64,000 nt of DNA. Source: Devosia sp. Root413D1. GTDB taxonomy: Bacteria; Pseudomonadota; Alphaproteobacteria; Rhizobiales; Devosiaceae. The stretch spans positions 248,001 to 312,000 of the forward strand of contig NZ_LMEA01000001.1 of assembly GCF_001425235.1 (NCBI RefSeq), written 5' to 3'. Positions 44,721 through 55,997 of this stretch are shown piece after piece. How positions within the stretch are numbered: the stretch's first letter is position 1; the number at the start of each line of letters is the position of its first letter. The notes beneath the pieces are model-generated. The model saw only the letters and a list, made by a program, of their open reading frames with translations. It did no database searches and was not told the DNA's origin. The position numbers were made by a program, and so were the translations under genes.

Positions 44721-45481
44721 TTGGCAACCCCTTGCAAGGCAGCCTGCCGGCTCAACGTCTCGGCCCGGCGGCGCAATATCTCGGTCCGCATCCGCACCAC
44801 CTGCAAGAGGGCGAACAGCAGCGTGAAGGCCAGCATCATCACCAAGAGCGGCGTCAGGATCGAGCCCGGCATCTTCGGGCCATCCTTGGTGAAGACGCTC
44901 GCCGGCTGGTGCAGGGTGTTCCACCAATCGACCGAGAACTTGATCACCGGGATGTTCAGCGCCCCCACCAGCGTCACGATGGCGATGATCCGCCCGGCCT
45001 TCAGCTGGTCGTCGAACGCCCGCCACAGCGCGATGATGCCGAGATAGATCAACAGCAGCACCAAGGTCGAGGTCATCCGCCCGTCCCATTCCCAGAACGT
45101 GCCCCAGGTCGGCCGGCCCCAGAGCGAGCCGGTGTAGAGCGCCAGTGCGGTAAACACGGCACCAAGCGGCGCCGCCGCCTTGTTGGCGACATCGGCCAGC
45201 GGGTGCCGCCACACCAGGGTGCCGAGCGCCGAAACCGCCATCACCCCATAGACCAGCTGGCTCAGCCAGGCGTTCGGCACGTGCACGTACATGACGCGCA
45301 CCATGTCGCCCATCTGGTAGTCCTCGGGCGAGTTGAAGAAGGCGAACCAGAGGCCGATGGCAAAGCTGAGCCCGGTGGCGATGGCCAACGGCCAGATCAG
45401 GTAACGCGACCAGGCGAGAAACTGCCCCGGATGCGCCAGGCGGCTGAACCAGTTGGGTTGTTTGACGGTATCGACAGACAT
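44717..45481 (-). CDS. ccmC: haem exporter protein CcmC
   Basis: The 254-residue membrane protein has six helices and the haem-handling WWD motif WGTFWEWDGRMTS (about 128-140) flanked by conserved histidines (YVHVP upstream; NTLHQPAS downstream). It binds haem on the periplasmic side and passes it to CcmE. Start ATG 45481 (MSVDTVKQ). Ten bases separate it from ccmB. Confidence 0.94.
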   Translation of the reverse strand: MSVDTVKQPNWFSRLAHPGQFLAWSRYLIWPLAIATGLSFAIGLWFAFFNSPEDYQMGDMVRVMYVHVPNAWLSQLVYGVMAVSALGTLVWRHPLADVANKAAAPLGAVFTALALYTGSLWGRPTWGTFWEWDGRMTSTLVLLLIYLGIIALWRAFDDQLKAGRIIAIVTLVGALNIPVIKFSVDWWNTLHQPASVFTKDGPKMPGSILTPLLVMMLAFTLLFALLQVVRMRTEILRRRAETLSRQAALQGVAK

Positions 45482-45491
45482 GGCGTTCGCT

Positions 45492-46145
45492 CTATTCCCC
45501 GGCCACGCGCAAGGCAAGCGCAGCCGCGAAAGGTGAGAAGGCCGTCACCACGAGGCTCAAGGCAATGAGGAACAATGTCGCGCCACTGCCGGCGAGCGGA
45601 TCCATCATCCCCACCCCGAAGATCATGATCGGGATCGACAGCGGCAGGATCAGCACCGGCGCGATCAGCCCGCCGCGCCTCAGCCCCACCGTTACCGCGG
45701 CGCCCAGCGCCCCAAAGCTCACCAGCGCCGGCGTGCCGATCAGCAAAGCCAGCACCGTCTGCCCCCATTGCGCCCATGACATCGACAGCAGCAGCGCCAG
45801 CACCGGCGTCGCCAAGAGCAGCGGCAGCGCCGTCATCAGCCAATGCGCAATCACTTTTGCGGCAACCACCGCTTCGAGCGGCAGGCCGGCGTGCCGCAGC
45901 AGGGTGAGCGAACCATCCTCGTCATCGTTGCGGAACAACCGGTCGAGCCCCAGCAGCATCGAGAGGAACGCCGCGATCCACACGATCCCCGGCGCCAGCC
46001 GGGTCAGCTGCGGCCGGTCCGGCCCGATGGCGAACGGCACGATCACCGCCACCATGACGAAGAACAGCACCAGCGTCAGCGCCTCGCCGCCAGCCCGGAA
46101 CGCCAGCTTGAGGTCGCGCCCGATCAGGGCCCGGAAGGCGCTCAT
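45492..46145 (-). CDS. ccmB: haem exporter protein CcmB
   Basis: This 217-residue protein has six membrane helices and the N-terminal FRALIGRDLKLAFRAGGEAL pattern (4-23) of CcmB, the permease half of the CcmAB ABC complex that drives release of haem-loaded CcmE. It overlaps ccmA by four bases and precedes ccmC by ten. Confidence 0.93.
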   Translation of the reverse strand: MSAFRALIGRDLKLAFRAGGEALTLVLFFVMVAVIVPFAIGPDRPQLTRLAPGIVWIAAFLSMLLGLDRLFRNDDEDGSLTLLRHAGLPLEAVVAAKVIAHWLMTALPLLLATPVLALLLSMSWAQWGQTVLALLIGTPALVSFGALGAAVTVGLRRGGLIAPVLILPLSIPIMIFGVGMMDPLAGSGATLFLIALSLVVTAFSPFAAALALRVAGE

Positions 46146-46780
46146 GCCGCGCCTCCGAGGATCAGCGTCTCGACCCCGGCCTGGTCGGTGAGCGGCAGGT
46201 CATGGTGGGTTGCGACCACCGCGATGCCGCCACGCCCCCGATGCGCATCGATCAGCCGGCCGAGCAGCGCCTCGCCCTCGGCGTCGAGCGCCGCGCTCGG
46301 CTCATCCAGCAACCAGATCGGCCGCGCGCTGACCAAGAGCCGCGCCAGCGCCAGGCGCCTCAGCTGCCCCGATGAGAGGTACCCCGCCTCCAGCACGCCG
46401 AGCCCGCCGATGCCGACGGCGTCCAGCGCCGCTGCGACCGTCAGGCCGTTCGCCCCGTTCATCGCCTGCCAGAATTTGAGGTTCTCGCTGACCGTCAGGC
46501 GCCCCTTGAGCCCGCTCTGGTAGTTGAGGAGGTGCAACTCGGTGCGCTCCGCCCCGGCGATCGTCCCCGCGTCCGGCCGCACGATTCCGGCCAGCGCCAG
46601 CAGCAGTGTCGACTTGCCCACCCCGTTCGGGCCGCGCAGCAGCAGCACCCCGCCGGGCCGAAGCTCGAACTGCAGATCGGCGAACAGCAGCCGCTCGCCA
46701 CGCCGCACGGTGAGGCCGCTGACGCTCAGCTGCGGGTGAAAGGCCTCGGAAACGGGCAGCGGCTGGTTCATGGCCGCCAT
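46142..46780 (-). CDS. ccmA: haem exporter ATP-binding protein CcmA
   Basis: From ATG 46780 (or 46771) the protein has about 212 residues. ABC ATPase elements are complete: Walker A GPNGVGKST, signature LSSGQLRRLALAR and Walker B WLLDEPSAALD, with the switch His in ATHHD. The energy released by CcmA is used by CcmABCD to free holo-CcmE. First gene of the ccm run and divergent from acnA. Confidence 0.93.
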   Translation of the reverse strand: MAAMNQPLPVSEAFHPQLSVSGLTVRRGERLLFADLQFELRPGGVLLLRGPNGVGKSTLLLALAGIVRPDAGTIAGAERTELHLLNYQSGLKGRLTVSENLKFWQAMNGANGLTVAAALDAVGIGGLGVLEAGYLSSGQLRRLALARLLVSARPIWLLDEPSAALDAEGEALLGRLIDAHRGRGGIAVVATHHDLPLTDQAGVETLILGGAA

Positions 46781-46952
46781 GCCTAATGAACCCAAGTGAC
46801 CACTGGCAAGCGTCATGTAGTTTCTCTATAAGCCAGCGCTAGATTGGAATGCTTCCAGTCAGACGACCTCTGCCCCCGGTCTCCCGGGCCTTTACGGTCC
46901 GGCGTCAGGACCGGGCGGCGCCTTGCAACACCAGCGCGTGAAGGCGACACCC

Positions 46953-49718
<2,766 letters not shown>

Positions 49719-49747
49719 GCAGCGGCGACCACGAACGGCGCCCCATC

Positions 49748-49895
49748 GTCCCCTCTCCCCTCTGGGGAGAGGGTCAGGGTGAGGGGTAGCCAAGCACACC
49801 GGCCTATCCGCTGCTACACCCATCCCAGCGCTTGGCGCCCCTCACCCCGCGGATGAGGCCTTCAGCCTCATCCGCCGCCCTCTCCCCAGAGGGGC
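49748..49895. repeat. palindromic repeats in the gap 49719-50036
   Basis: The 318-base gap holds CCCCTCTCCCCTCTGGGGAG (49751 on) with its own hairpin, and, from about 49838, CCTCACCCCGCGGATGAGGC and CCCTCTCCCCAGAGGGGCGA, again hairpins. Together they form an inverted pair around 49800. No gene is seen in the gap apart from the leader of the DUF1223 gene. Confidence 0.7.
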
Positions 49896-50036
49896 GAGGG
49901 GGCGATTGGGGCGCGGCCGGTGCATCCACACGCTCGATACGTCCAATCCGCAGCTTATCGCCCCCCTTTTCCCTATCACGGCAAGTCGCGCCGATTTGAC
50001 TCGCGCGGGACAACCCGCCTGCCTACAAACGTCGCC

Positions 50037-50768
50037 ATGCTTTTTCGTTCGATCCTTTGCGGCGTCTCCCTTTCGTTTGCCCTGATCTCCGCAGCCCTCG
50101 CCGGGGAGATCAAGCTTGCGCCCAAAGCCGTGCTCGAGCTGTTCACCTCGCAGGGCTGCAAGTCCTGCCCGAAGGCCGATGCCATGCTCGATGAGATGGG
50201 CAAGCGCCCCGATGTCGTCGCGCTCGCCTACCACGTCGACTACTGGGACTATATCGGCTGGGAGGACACTTTCGGCACCAAGGAGAACTCCGACCGGCAG
50301 CGCGATTACGCCGAGAGCTGGGGTTCCTCACGCATCTTCACCCCGCAGCTGGTGATCAACGGCAAGGGCGGCCTCGTCGGCTCGAAGCGCGACGCGGTCA
50401 ACACCGCTCTCGGTGGCGCCAGCCTGCCGCTCGACGTCAAGCTCACCGAGGCGTCCGACGACATGCTGCAGGTGTCGGTGCCGCCAAAGGCCGGCGAGGC
50501 CGACGCGATGATCTGGCTCATCACCTTCCTCGATCGGGCCGATGTCACCATCGAGCGCGGCGAGAACGAGGGCAAACAGGTGGCCTACACGCAGATCGTC
50601 ACCGGTCGCCAGGTGCTGGGGATGTGGAAAGCCGATGCCGGAGCCGAACTCACCCTGCCGCTCGCCGAAGTGCTGACCGGCCGCTCCAACGGCGCCGTCA
50701 TCCTCATCCAGCAGGATCACGCCGGCCTGCCCGGCCCGATCGTCGGCGCCGCCAGCTTCACCCGCTGA
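50037..50768 (+). CDS. secreted DUF1223 (thioredoxin-like) protein
   Basis: The 243-residue product has a signal peptide (about 1-20, ending SAALA) and a DUF1223 domain. ELFTSQGCKSCPKAD (about 32-46) supplies a Cys-x2-Cys as in thioredoxin-like folds, and the HVDYWDYIGWEDTF block (about 64-77) is a family hallmark. Cellular role is unknown, probably periplasmic redox. ATG 50037 gives the cleanest signal peptide. It converges directly on the next minus-strand gene. Confidence 0.85.
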   Translation: MLFRSILCGVSLSFALISAALAGEIKLAPKAVLELFTSQGCKSCPKADAMLDEMGKRPDVVALAYHVDYWDYIGWEDTFGTKENSDRQRDYAESWGSSRIFTPQLVINGKGGLVGSKRDAVNTALGGASLPLDVKLTEASDDMLQVSVPPKAGEADAMIWLITFLDRADVTIERGENEGKQVAYTQIVTGRQVLGMWKADAGAELTLPLAEVLTGRSNGAVILIQQDHAGLPGPIVGAASFTR

Positions 50769-51119
50769 TCAGCCCTCGACCTCTTCGGGGTCGAGCAGCG
50801 GCGTGAACAGCGCCAGGTCTCTTTCTCGGCTGTCGTCAACCAGCGGACGGAAACGCTCGATGCGGTAGGGCACGACCATGCCGGTCATTCCGCCGGGCTC
50901 ACGGTTGATTTCCATCAGGTGCACACCGAGGAAATCTCCCACCCATGGCAGGCCCGACACATGCCAGACGACTGACTCGATAGTGTAGATCTGCCCGGTA
51001 ACGGGGAACGTGCCGCCGACCTCTATTGGCGGCTTGCCGGGAAACACCGACGCCATCGGTCGTGAACCGTCGACGCAGACACACTTCACCCCCGGCCGCG
51101 CCCAGACGCTGTCGATCAC
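50769..51119 (-). CDS. conserved-looking hypothetical protein
   Basis: A GTG at 51119 gives 116 residues. The protein is beta-rich: VKCVCVDGSRP near the N-terminus, PFPGKPPIEVGGTFPVTGQIYTI-like pattern (cited loosely) and FLGVHLMEINREPGG. It resembles short alphaproteobacterial or phage-associated proteins that begin with a VCVDD-type strand. No function can be assigned. A longer frame reaching 51269 runs through the candidate sRNA and is rejected. Confidence 0.55.
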   Translation of the reverse strand: MIDSVWARPGVKCVCVDGSRPMASVFPGKPPIEVGGTFPVTGQIYTIESVVWHVSGLPWVGDFLGVHLMEINREPGGMTGMVVPYRIERFRPLVDDSRERDLALFTPLLDPEEVEG

Positions 51120-51202
51120 CAGAGCCTCCCTTGCTGTCCGGCAGCGTAGTTGGGGGGCTTTGCAGCTCCGTTTGCACAATCGATCAAATTGCTCGCCGCC
51201 AT

Positions 51203-51322
51203 AACAAAACTCCCGCCAGCTTGCGCAGGCGGGAGGAGAATGACTGTGCATGTAAGAGGCGGCCGGCAAACGAGCATCGTGGTTTGGGGGCTCGGTCAGC
51301 CCGCTTGCCGGCCACTGGAGGC
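51203..51322 (-). ncRNA. candidate trans-acting sRNA, about 120 nt
   Basis: In the 386-base gap 51120-51505 an intrinsic terminator on the minus strand (CTCCCGCC/GGCGGGAG at 51235-51210, then TTTTGTTATGG) has no gene in front of it. Upstream lies a perfect 9-bp stem GGCCGGCAA/TTGCCGGCC (51261-51269 and 51305-51313), and just before it a promoter at 51329-51357. The RNA would contain CCTCC and CTCCTCCC, anti-Shine-Dalgarno-like motifs seen in known alphaproteobacterial sRNAs. I do not recognise the exact family. Confidence 0.5.
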
Positions 51323-51328
51323 AATGGA

Positions 51329-51357
51329 GCTAAGGTGCCGGGTCAATCTGGCGTCAA
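51329..51357 (-). promoter_or_regulatory. candidate promoter for the sRNA
   Basis: On the minus strand TTGACG (51357-51352) and CTTAGC (51334-51329) are separated by exactly 17 bases, matching the alphaproteobacterial housekeeping consensus (TTGACG..). Transcription would begin near 51322. Confidence 0.5.
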
Positions 51358-51505
51358 CTGGGAGGGATTGTGACCGAAATAGGGATTTTGCGTTAATCTC
51401 TGCGGCGGATGCCTGGGCCCCCGGTCCGTCGTTGCAATGTATCCGACTGGCTTGCCAAGCGTTGCGAATGACGCGATCATGACAACGAGGTGACGAGGCC
51501 GATCA

Positions 51506-51904
51506 ATGGTGGATGAACCCGAGCAGTCTGGATCAGGGCTACTCATCGATTTCGCGGCAGCCGCGAGCCCTGGTCCCGCCGATCTTCAGCCGGCCAATCA
51601 TAACCGCTTCGTGCCTGCGGTCACCTTCGACCGCAAGGAACTCCAGACCATCCTCAACCTCTATGGCCGCAAGGTCGTCGATGGTGAGTGGCGCGACTAT
51701 GCGATCGACTTCCTGCGCGACCGCGCGCTGTTCTCGATCTACAAGCGCGCCTCCGAGCGCCCGCTCTACGTGGTCGAGAAGAACCCCAGGCTGCGCCTCA
51801 AGCAGGGCCAGTACATGGTATTGAGCCAGGATGGCCGCATCCTGAAGCGCGGCCACGACCTCACGACCGTACTCCGCGTCCTGGAGCTCGCGCTGGTCAA
51901 ATGA
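51506..51904 (+). CDS. DUF2794 domain protein
   Basis: The 132-residue product matches DUF2794 over residues about 30-130: FDRKELQTILNLYGRKVVDG and EWRDYAIDFLRDRALFSIYK. It is a small alphaproteobacterial family of unknown function. It is translationally coupled to the next gene (ATGA). Confidence 0.85.
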   Translation: MVDEPEQSGSGLLIDFAAAASPGPADLQPANHNRFVPAVTFDRKELQTILNLYGRKVVDGEWRDYAIDFLRDRALFSIYKRASERPLYVVEKNPRLRLKQGQYMVLSQDGRILKRGHDLTTVLRVLELALVK

Positions 51905-52365
51905 TCACCATCCGCCCGGCCGTGCCGGCGGACGCCGCGGCGATGAGCGCCGTGCTCACCGCCTCGATCCGCGACCTCTGCACTGCCGACCACCGCGACG
52001 ATGCCGAAATCCTCGCCGGGTGGCTCCGCAACAAGACGCCCGAGATGGTGCTGAAAATGCTCGAACGCCCCGGCGCCCGGTTCCTTGTCGCAGAGCGCGA
52101 TGGCGAGATCGCCGCGGTCGGCTGCTTAACCGGCCCTGATGAGATCGGCCTCAACTACGTCGCCCCGGCCCACCGCTTCCGCGGCGTCAGCAAGGCCCTG
52201 CTCGCCGCTCTCGAGGAGCACATCCGCCAATCCGGCGCCAACGTCGCGAGGCTCACCAGCACAGGCACCGCCCACCGCTTCTACCTCGCCAATGGCTGGC
52301 AGGATGCCGCCCCGGCGGAAGCCGACCGCGGCATGCTGTGCTACCCGATGGAGAAGCGGCTCTAA
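51901..52365 (+). CDS. GNAT-family acetyltransferase
   Basis: The ATG at 51901 overlaps the DUF2794 stop and gives 154 residues. The GNAT fold is indicated by FLVAERDGEIAAVGCL (about 61-76) and the acetyl-CoA loop region LNYVAPAHRFRGVSKALLAA (about 83-102), which departs from the RxxGxG/A consensus but keeps R..G..K. C-terminal AHRFYLANGW is typical of motif B. Acceptor unknown. Confidence 0.85.
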   Translation: MITIRPAVPADAAAMSAVLTASIRDLCTADHRDDAEILAGWLRNKTPEMVLKMLERPGARFLVAERDGEIAAVGCLTGPDEIGLNYVAPAHRFRGVSKALLAALEEHIRQSGANVARLTSTGTAHRFYLANGWQDAAPAEADRGMLCYPMEKRL

Positions 52366-52426
52366 CCCAGCCGTTATCCGACTAGCCCCGAGCTTCCCCC
52401 ACCGTGGGTGGGCGGGTGTGGTGCCC

Positions 52427-52906
52427 TCAAAAAGACCCAGCGGCCCGCGCGGCTACGTCGTAAGAGGCGCTGCCGTAGCGCAAAACATGCAGGTAGCGGC
52501 TCAGGCTGCGCAGATGCCCCATCCAGTGGAAGGCGAGCAAATGCAAATGGTAGAGCGCGTCATCCGCCCCCAGCTCGTCGCGGATCCAAAGCAGGTCCTG
52601 CATCTGGCCGGCAATATCGACCAGATCGTCGATGCCATCGCCGACCAGTTCGGTGAAGTCGAAATCCATGGGATCTGCGTCGACGTACAGCCCAAGCGAA
52701 AATCTCGCAGCGATCGGTTCTCTCAGCTCTTGCGAGGGTCGTTCCGTAGCGTTGTCGGTGAACTCACCCGCCGGCGCGTCTGCGTATGCGACGGCCAGCC
52801 GATCCAGCACTTCGGCCAGGTCCTTGAGCGTCGGCGAGGGCTGCTCGAGGATCACCCACAGCACGTCGCGCGCACACTGGAAGATCCGTTCCTCGCCGGT
52901 CGTCAC
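52427..52906 (-). CDS. DUF5063-like hypothetical protein
   Basis: A GTG at 52906 gives 159 residues that look mostly helical and acidic (TLKDLAEVLDRLAVAYADAP; DFTELVGDGIDDLVDIAGQM; DDALYHLHLLAFHWMGHLR). The pattern resembles DUF5063 proteins. The gene ends near the repeat-free gap after a GNAT gene and starts six bases after the neighbouring GNAT gene, so it is probably cotranscribed with it. Function unknown. Confidence 0.65.
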   Translation of the reverse strand: MTTGEERIFQCARDVLWVILEQPSPTLKDLAEVLDRLAVAYADAPAGEFTDNATERPSQELREPIAARFSLGLYVDADPMDFDFTELVGDGIDDLVDIAGQMQDLLWIRDELGADDALYHLHLLAFHWMGHLRSLSRYLHVLRYGSASYDVAARAAGSF

Positions 52907-52912
52907 GAAGCC

Positions 52913-53410
52913 TCACAGCGCCTTCTGCAGGTGCACGATATCCAGCCAGCGGTCGAACTTGTAGCCCACCGCCTCGTAGCGCCCGACATGACGGAAGCCG
53001 GCTTTCTCGTGCAGGCGCACCGAATTGGCGCGCTCGGCGGTGATCACCGCGATCATCTGCTTGAACCCGGCGGCCCGGCTCTGCGCCATTAGCTCATCCA
53101 GCAGCCGCCCACCGATCCCCTGCCCGACCGCATCCTGCCGCAGGTAGATCGAATCCTCGCAGGTGAAGCGGTAAGCCGCCCGCGGCCGGTAGAACGAGGC
53201 ATAGGCATAGCCCAGCACCTCGCCGGCCCGCTCGGCGACGATCAGCGGGTGACCCAGCGCCTTGAGCTTGCCGAAGCGCTCGGCCATATCGGTCTCTGAG
53301 GGCACCTCGGTCTCGAAGGTGATCACTGTCTCCTCGACATAGGGCCGGTAGATGGCGGTGATCTCAGGTACGTCGGACCACGCAAAGGGGCGGAAAACCA
53401 CGTCGGACAT
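52913..53410 (-). CDS. GNAT acetyltransferase, phosphinothricin-acetyltransferase-like
   Basis: The 165-residue protein begins as in Pat/Bar-type enzymes (ITAIYRPYVEETVITFETEV, 17-36) and has FYRPRAAYRFTCEDSIYL with the acetyl-CoA loop GQGIGGRLL. These enzymes N-acetylate phosphinothricin, methionine sulfoximine or similar amino acids; housekeeping roles are common, so resistance should not be assumed. It is followed after six bases by the DUF5063-like gene. Confidence 0.88.
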   Translation of the reverse strand: MSDVVFRPFAWSDVPEITAIYRPYVEETVITFETEVPSETDMAERFGKLKALGHPLIVAERAGEVLGYAYASFYRPRAAYRFTCEDSIYLRQDAVGQGIGGRLLDELMAQSRAAGFKQMIAVITAERANSVRLHEKAGFRHVGRYEAVGYKFDRWLDIVHLQKAL

Positions 53411-53432
53411 CAGAAGCTCGCTACAAACGAAA

Positions 53433-53461
53433 GGGCCGCGATCTCTAGTAGATCGCGGCCC
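53433..53461 (-). terminator. terminator for the Bax-inhibitor-1 gene
   Basis: GGGCCGCGATCT pairs perfectly with AGATCGCGGCCC (29 bases in all, loop of five), and on the minus strand it is followed by TTTCGTTTG. It ends transcription from 53554. Confidence 0.85.
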
Positions 53462-53503
53462 CTCAAACTTCCAATCAGACTTGCTGATTCCTTCTATCAG
53501 TCA

Positions 53504-53545
53504 CGCTTTCGAACCAGAAAAGTCTCACAACTTTTCCCGAAAGCG
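53504..53545. repeat. dispersed palindrome, copy 4
   Basis: CGCTTTC (53504-53510) and GAAAGCG (53539-53545) flank AGAAAAGTCTCACAACTTTT. It lies eight bases beyond the Bax-inhibitor gene stop. Confidence 0.85.
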
Positions 53546-53553
53546 CTCGGCGA

Positions 53554-54327
53554 TTACTCCCGGTTACCGAACAGGCGCAGCAGCATCAGGAACAGGTTGA
53601 TGAAGTCGAGGTAGAGGCTAAGCGCGCCCATCACCGCGGTCTTCTGCAGCACCTCGGCGCCCATACCCTGGTCGTAGCTTTCCTTGACCTTCTGCGTGTC
53701 GTAGGCGGTGAGGCCCACGAAGATCAGCACACCGATCGCCGAGATGGCGAAGTCGAGCATGCTGGATGCCAGGAAGATGTTGACGATCGAGGCGATGATC
53801 AGGCCGATCAGGCCCATGATCAGGAAGTTGCCGATACCCGTCAGGTCACGCTTGGTGGTGTAGCCGTAAAGGCTCATCGCACCGAACGTGGCTGCCGAGA
53901 TGAAGAACACCTTGGCGATCGAGGCGTCGGTATAGACCATGAAGATCGACGAGAGGCTGAGGCCCATGACGGCCGCAAACACCCAGAACAGCAGCTGCGC
54001 GGTGGCGCCGGAGAGCCGGTTGATGCCGAAGCTCAGCACCAGGACGAAGGCCAGCGGCGCAAACATGATGACCCACTGCAGCGGCGAGTCATAGATCAGG
54101 GCGCCCCACTGGGTGACCAGCGTGCCATTGGCCAGCTGACCCACCGCCTGCGAGGCGTCGGTCGTTGTGGACCATGCATTGGCGAAGTAGGCGACGACAC
54201 CCGTCACCACCAGGCCAATGCCCATGTAGTTGTAGACCTTCAGCATATAGCTGCGCAGGCCCTCATCGATGGCCGCGGCGGTTCCGGCCCGCTGAGCGGC
54301 GATAGTCGGACGGTCGAATTCAGCCAT
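53554..54327 (-). CDS. Bax inhibitor-1/YccA family membrane protein
   Basis: The 257-residue protein has seven membrane segments and the family pattern ASSMLDFAISAIGVLIFVGL, then TAYDTQKVKE (about 210-219) with the conserved Asp. These proteins form pH-sensitive calcium-leak channels or modulate membrane proteases. Start ATG 54327 (MAEFDRPT). It is followed by palindrome copy 4 and a strong terminator. Confidence 0.92.
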   Translation of the reverse strand: MAEFDRPTIAAQRAGTAAAIDEGLRSYMLKVYNYMGIGLVVTGVVAYFANAWSTTTDASQAVGQLANGTLVTQWGALIYDSPLQWVIMFAPLAFVLVLSFGINRLSGATAQLLFWVFAAVMGLSLSSIFMVYTDASIAKVFFISAATFGAMSLYGYTTKRDLTGIGNFLIMGLIGLIIASIVNIFLASSMLDFAISAIGVLIFVGLTAYDTQKVKESYDQGMGAEVLQKTAVMGALSLYLDFINLFLMLLRLFGNRE

Positions 54328-54612
54328 GACGAATAAATCCCTTTCCTGGCGACGTGACGGGCGCTCCTCCGAGCCTCTGCCGTCGATCACACAATATGAG
54401 GGCACACCTCGGACAATACAAGACTTCGGGATCTCACCTTAACGTTCCCTAATGTCGCAGTTCTTCAACGGTTTATCCAAAGCTCTTCGCCTCACGAGGC
54501 AGGCGCAGCGGCGATGCGCGTCCGCCGTCTTGCAGCAGCCATCCGGCGTCGCTACGTTTCAGACGGAGATGAGCGCGAATCACGTAGCTCACCGCGGCAA
54601 AGGGAGGGTCGG

Positions 54613-55152
54613 ATGCCCAGGCTCTTTACCGGAATCGAGGTCCCGCCAGAGGTGGGGCTCGCCCTCTCGCTCAAGCGGGGCGGCCTGTTCGGTGCCCGCT
54701 GGATCGACACCGAGAATTATCACATTACCTTGCGCTTCATCGGCGACGTCGATCACCATGTGGCGAGCGAAGTCACCGACATGCTGGACCGGCTGGCCGA
54801 CAGCGAGGCCTTCACCATCAAGCTCGATCACCTCGGCTCGTTCGGCGGCAACACCCCGCGCGCCCTGTTCGCCGGTTGCTCATCCAATGCCGCGCTGCTG
54901 CGCCTGCAGGCAGCGCAGGAGCGCGTGCTGCAGCGTTGCGGCCTCGCCCCGGAAGGCCGGAAATTCGTGCCGCACGTGGCGCTGGCGCGGCTGCGCGGCG
55001 TCTCCGCCGAAGAGGTGGCGCGCTTTATCGCCTTCTCCGGCCGGTTCGAGCCGCTCGAGTTCAAGGTCGGCCGCTTCGTCTTGTTCTCGTCGCGCGATTC
55101 CGTGGGCGGCGGCCCCTACCTGGTGGAACAGAGCTATCCGCTGGCAGCCTGA
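54613..55152 (+). CDS. thpR: RNA 2',3'-cyclic phosphodiesterase ThpR
   Basis: From ATG 54613 (MPRLFTGIEVP) the 179-residue product is a 2H phosphoesterase of the ThpR/LigT family. The first motif is HITL (37-40); the second is HVAL (121-124), where the usual Thr/Ser is Ala. Such enzymes hydrolyse 2',3'-cyclic phosphates or seal tRNA halves, but the physiological RNA is not settled. The second-motif change may lower activity. Confidence 0.87.
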   Translation: MPRLFTGIEVPPEVGLALSLKRGGLFGARWIDTENYHITLRFIGDVDHHVASEVTDMLDRLADSEAFTIKLDHLGSFGGNTPRALFAGCSSNAALLRLQAAQERVLQRCGLAPEGRKFVPHVALARLRGVSAEEVARFIAFSGRFEPLEFKVGRFVLFSSRDSVGGGPYLVEQSYPLAA

Positions 55153-55350
55153 CGCACGGGTCGGCGTTAACGCTTCCTTCACCATGCGGGCCCAAACAGG
55201 ATTTTCGGCGATTTGGCACGTCAAATTGCCGACACGATTGCCGCTAAGGTCGCCACTAAGTCAAAATGCGCGGCCGGTTTGAGACCTTGGTAACCATGCC
55301 GTGGCACCATGCTCGGGTGCTGGTTGCGCAACTTCAAGGATGTTAGGGCG

Positions 55351-55890
55351 ATGACATCATCTCGTTTGGCACTGGCTGCTCTGGTTGCCGGAAGTGTCTT
55401 TGTCGCACTGGCGGCTGCGCCTGCCGGCGCACAGGAAATCAAACAGCTGGGCACCTTCAAGGCGTGGACCGCCTGGACCGGCGCCGATGCCAATGGCGCC
55501 ATGTGCTACATCTCGGCCCAGCCGGATGACTGGAGCCCCAAGGAAGTGAACGGCAGCCCGGTGCGGCGCAGCCCGATCCACTTCCTGGTGATCAACCGCA
55601 AGGGCCTCGGCACCAAGAACGAAGTGCAGACGCAGGTCGGTTACCCGTTCCACCCCAGCAATGCCAACGTCACCGCCACCGTCGACGGCAAGACCTTCCC
55701 GATGGTCACCGAGGGTGAGGCTGCCTGGCTCGCCGTCGAGGCCGACGAGGCGACCTTCGTCGAAGCGCTGAAGGCGGGCACCAAGCTCACCGTCAACGGC
55801 ACCTCGCAGAAGGGCAACAAGATGTCGGACAGCTACAGCCTGTCGGGCGTCACCGCCGCCCTCGGCGAGATCAGCAAGGCCTGTACCTGA
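55351..55890 (+). CDS. secreted IalB-family protein (first of two)
   Basis: The 179-residue product has a signal peptide (about 1-26, ending AGAQ) and an invasion-associated-locus-B domain. TFKAWTAWTGADANGAMCYI, then SAQPDD and the later SYSLSGVTAALGEISKAC are the family marks, with two cysteines probably bridging. IalB-like proteins are periplasmic in Bartonella and common in harmless Hyphomicrobiales; virulence should not be inferred. A paralogue follows 107 bases downstream. Confidence 0.85.
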   Translation: MTSSRLALAALVAGSVFVALAAAPAGAQEIKQLGTFKAWTAWTGADANGAMCYISAQPDDWSPKEVNGSPVRRSPIHFLVINRKGLGTKNEVQTQVGYPFHPSNANVTATVDGKTFPMVTEGEAAWLAVEADEATFVEALKAGTKLTVNGTSQKGNKMSDSYSLSGVTAALGEISKACT

Positions 55891-55997
55891 TACCAGGCTC
55901 GACACGAGGGCGCGAACTTACCGCCCTTCCGAACGTTCGGCGATTGATGCCATCAGGCTTTGCCTGCTACCAACCGCCGAACCTCTGAGGCCCGCCT

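Noticed and set aside
52913-53410. Herbicide-resistance gene
   Set aside because: The protein is in the phosphinothricin-acetyltransferase family, but such genes are common housekeeping GNATs; nothing marks it as acquired.
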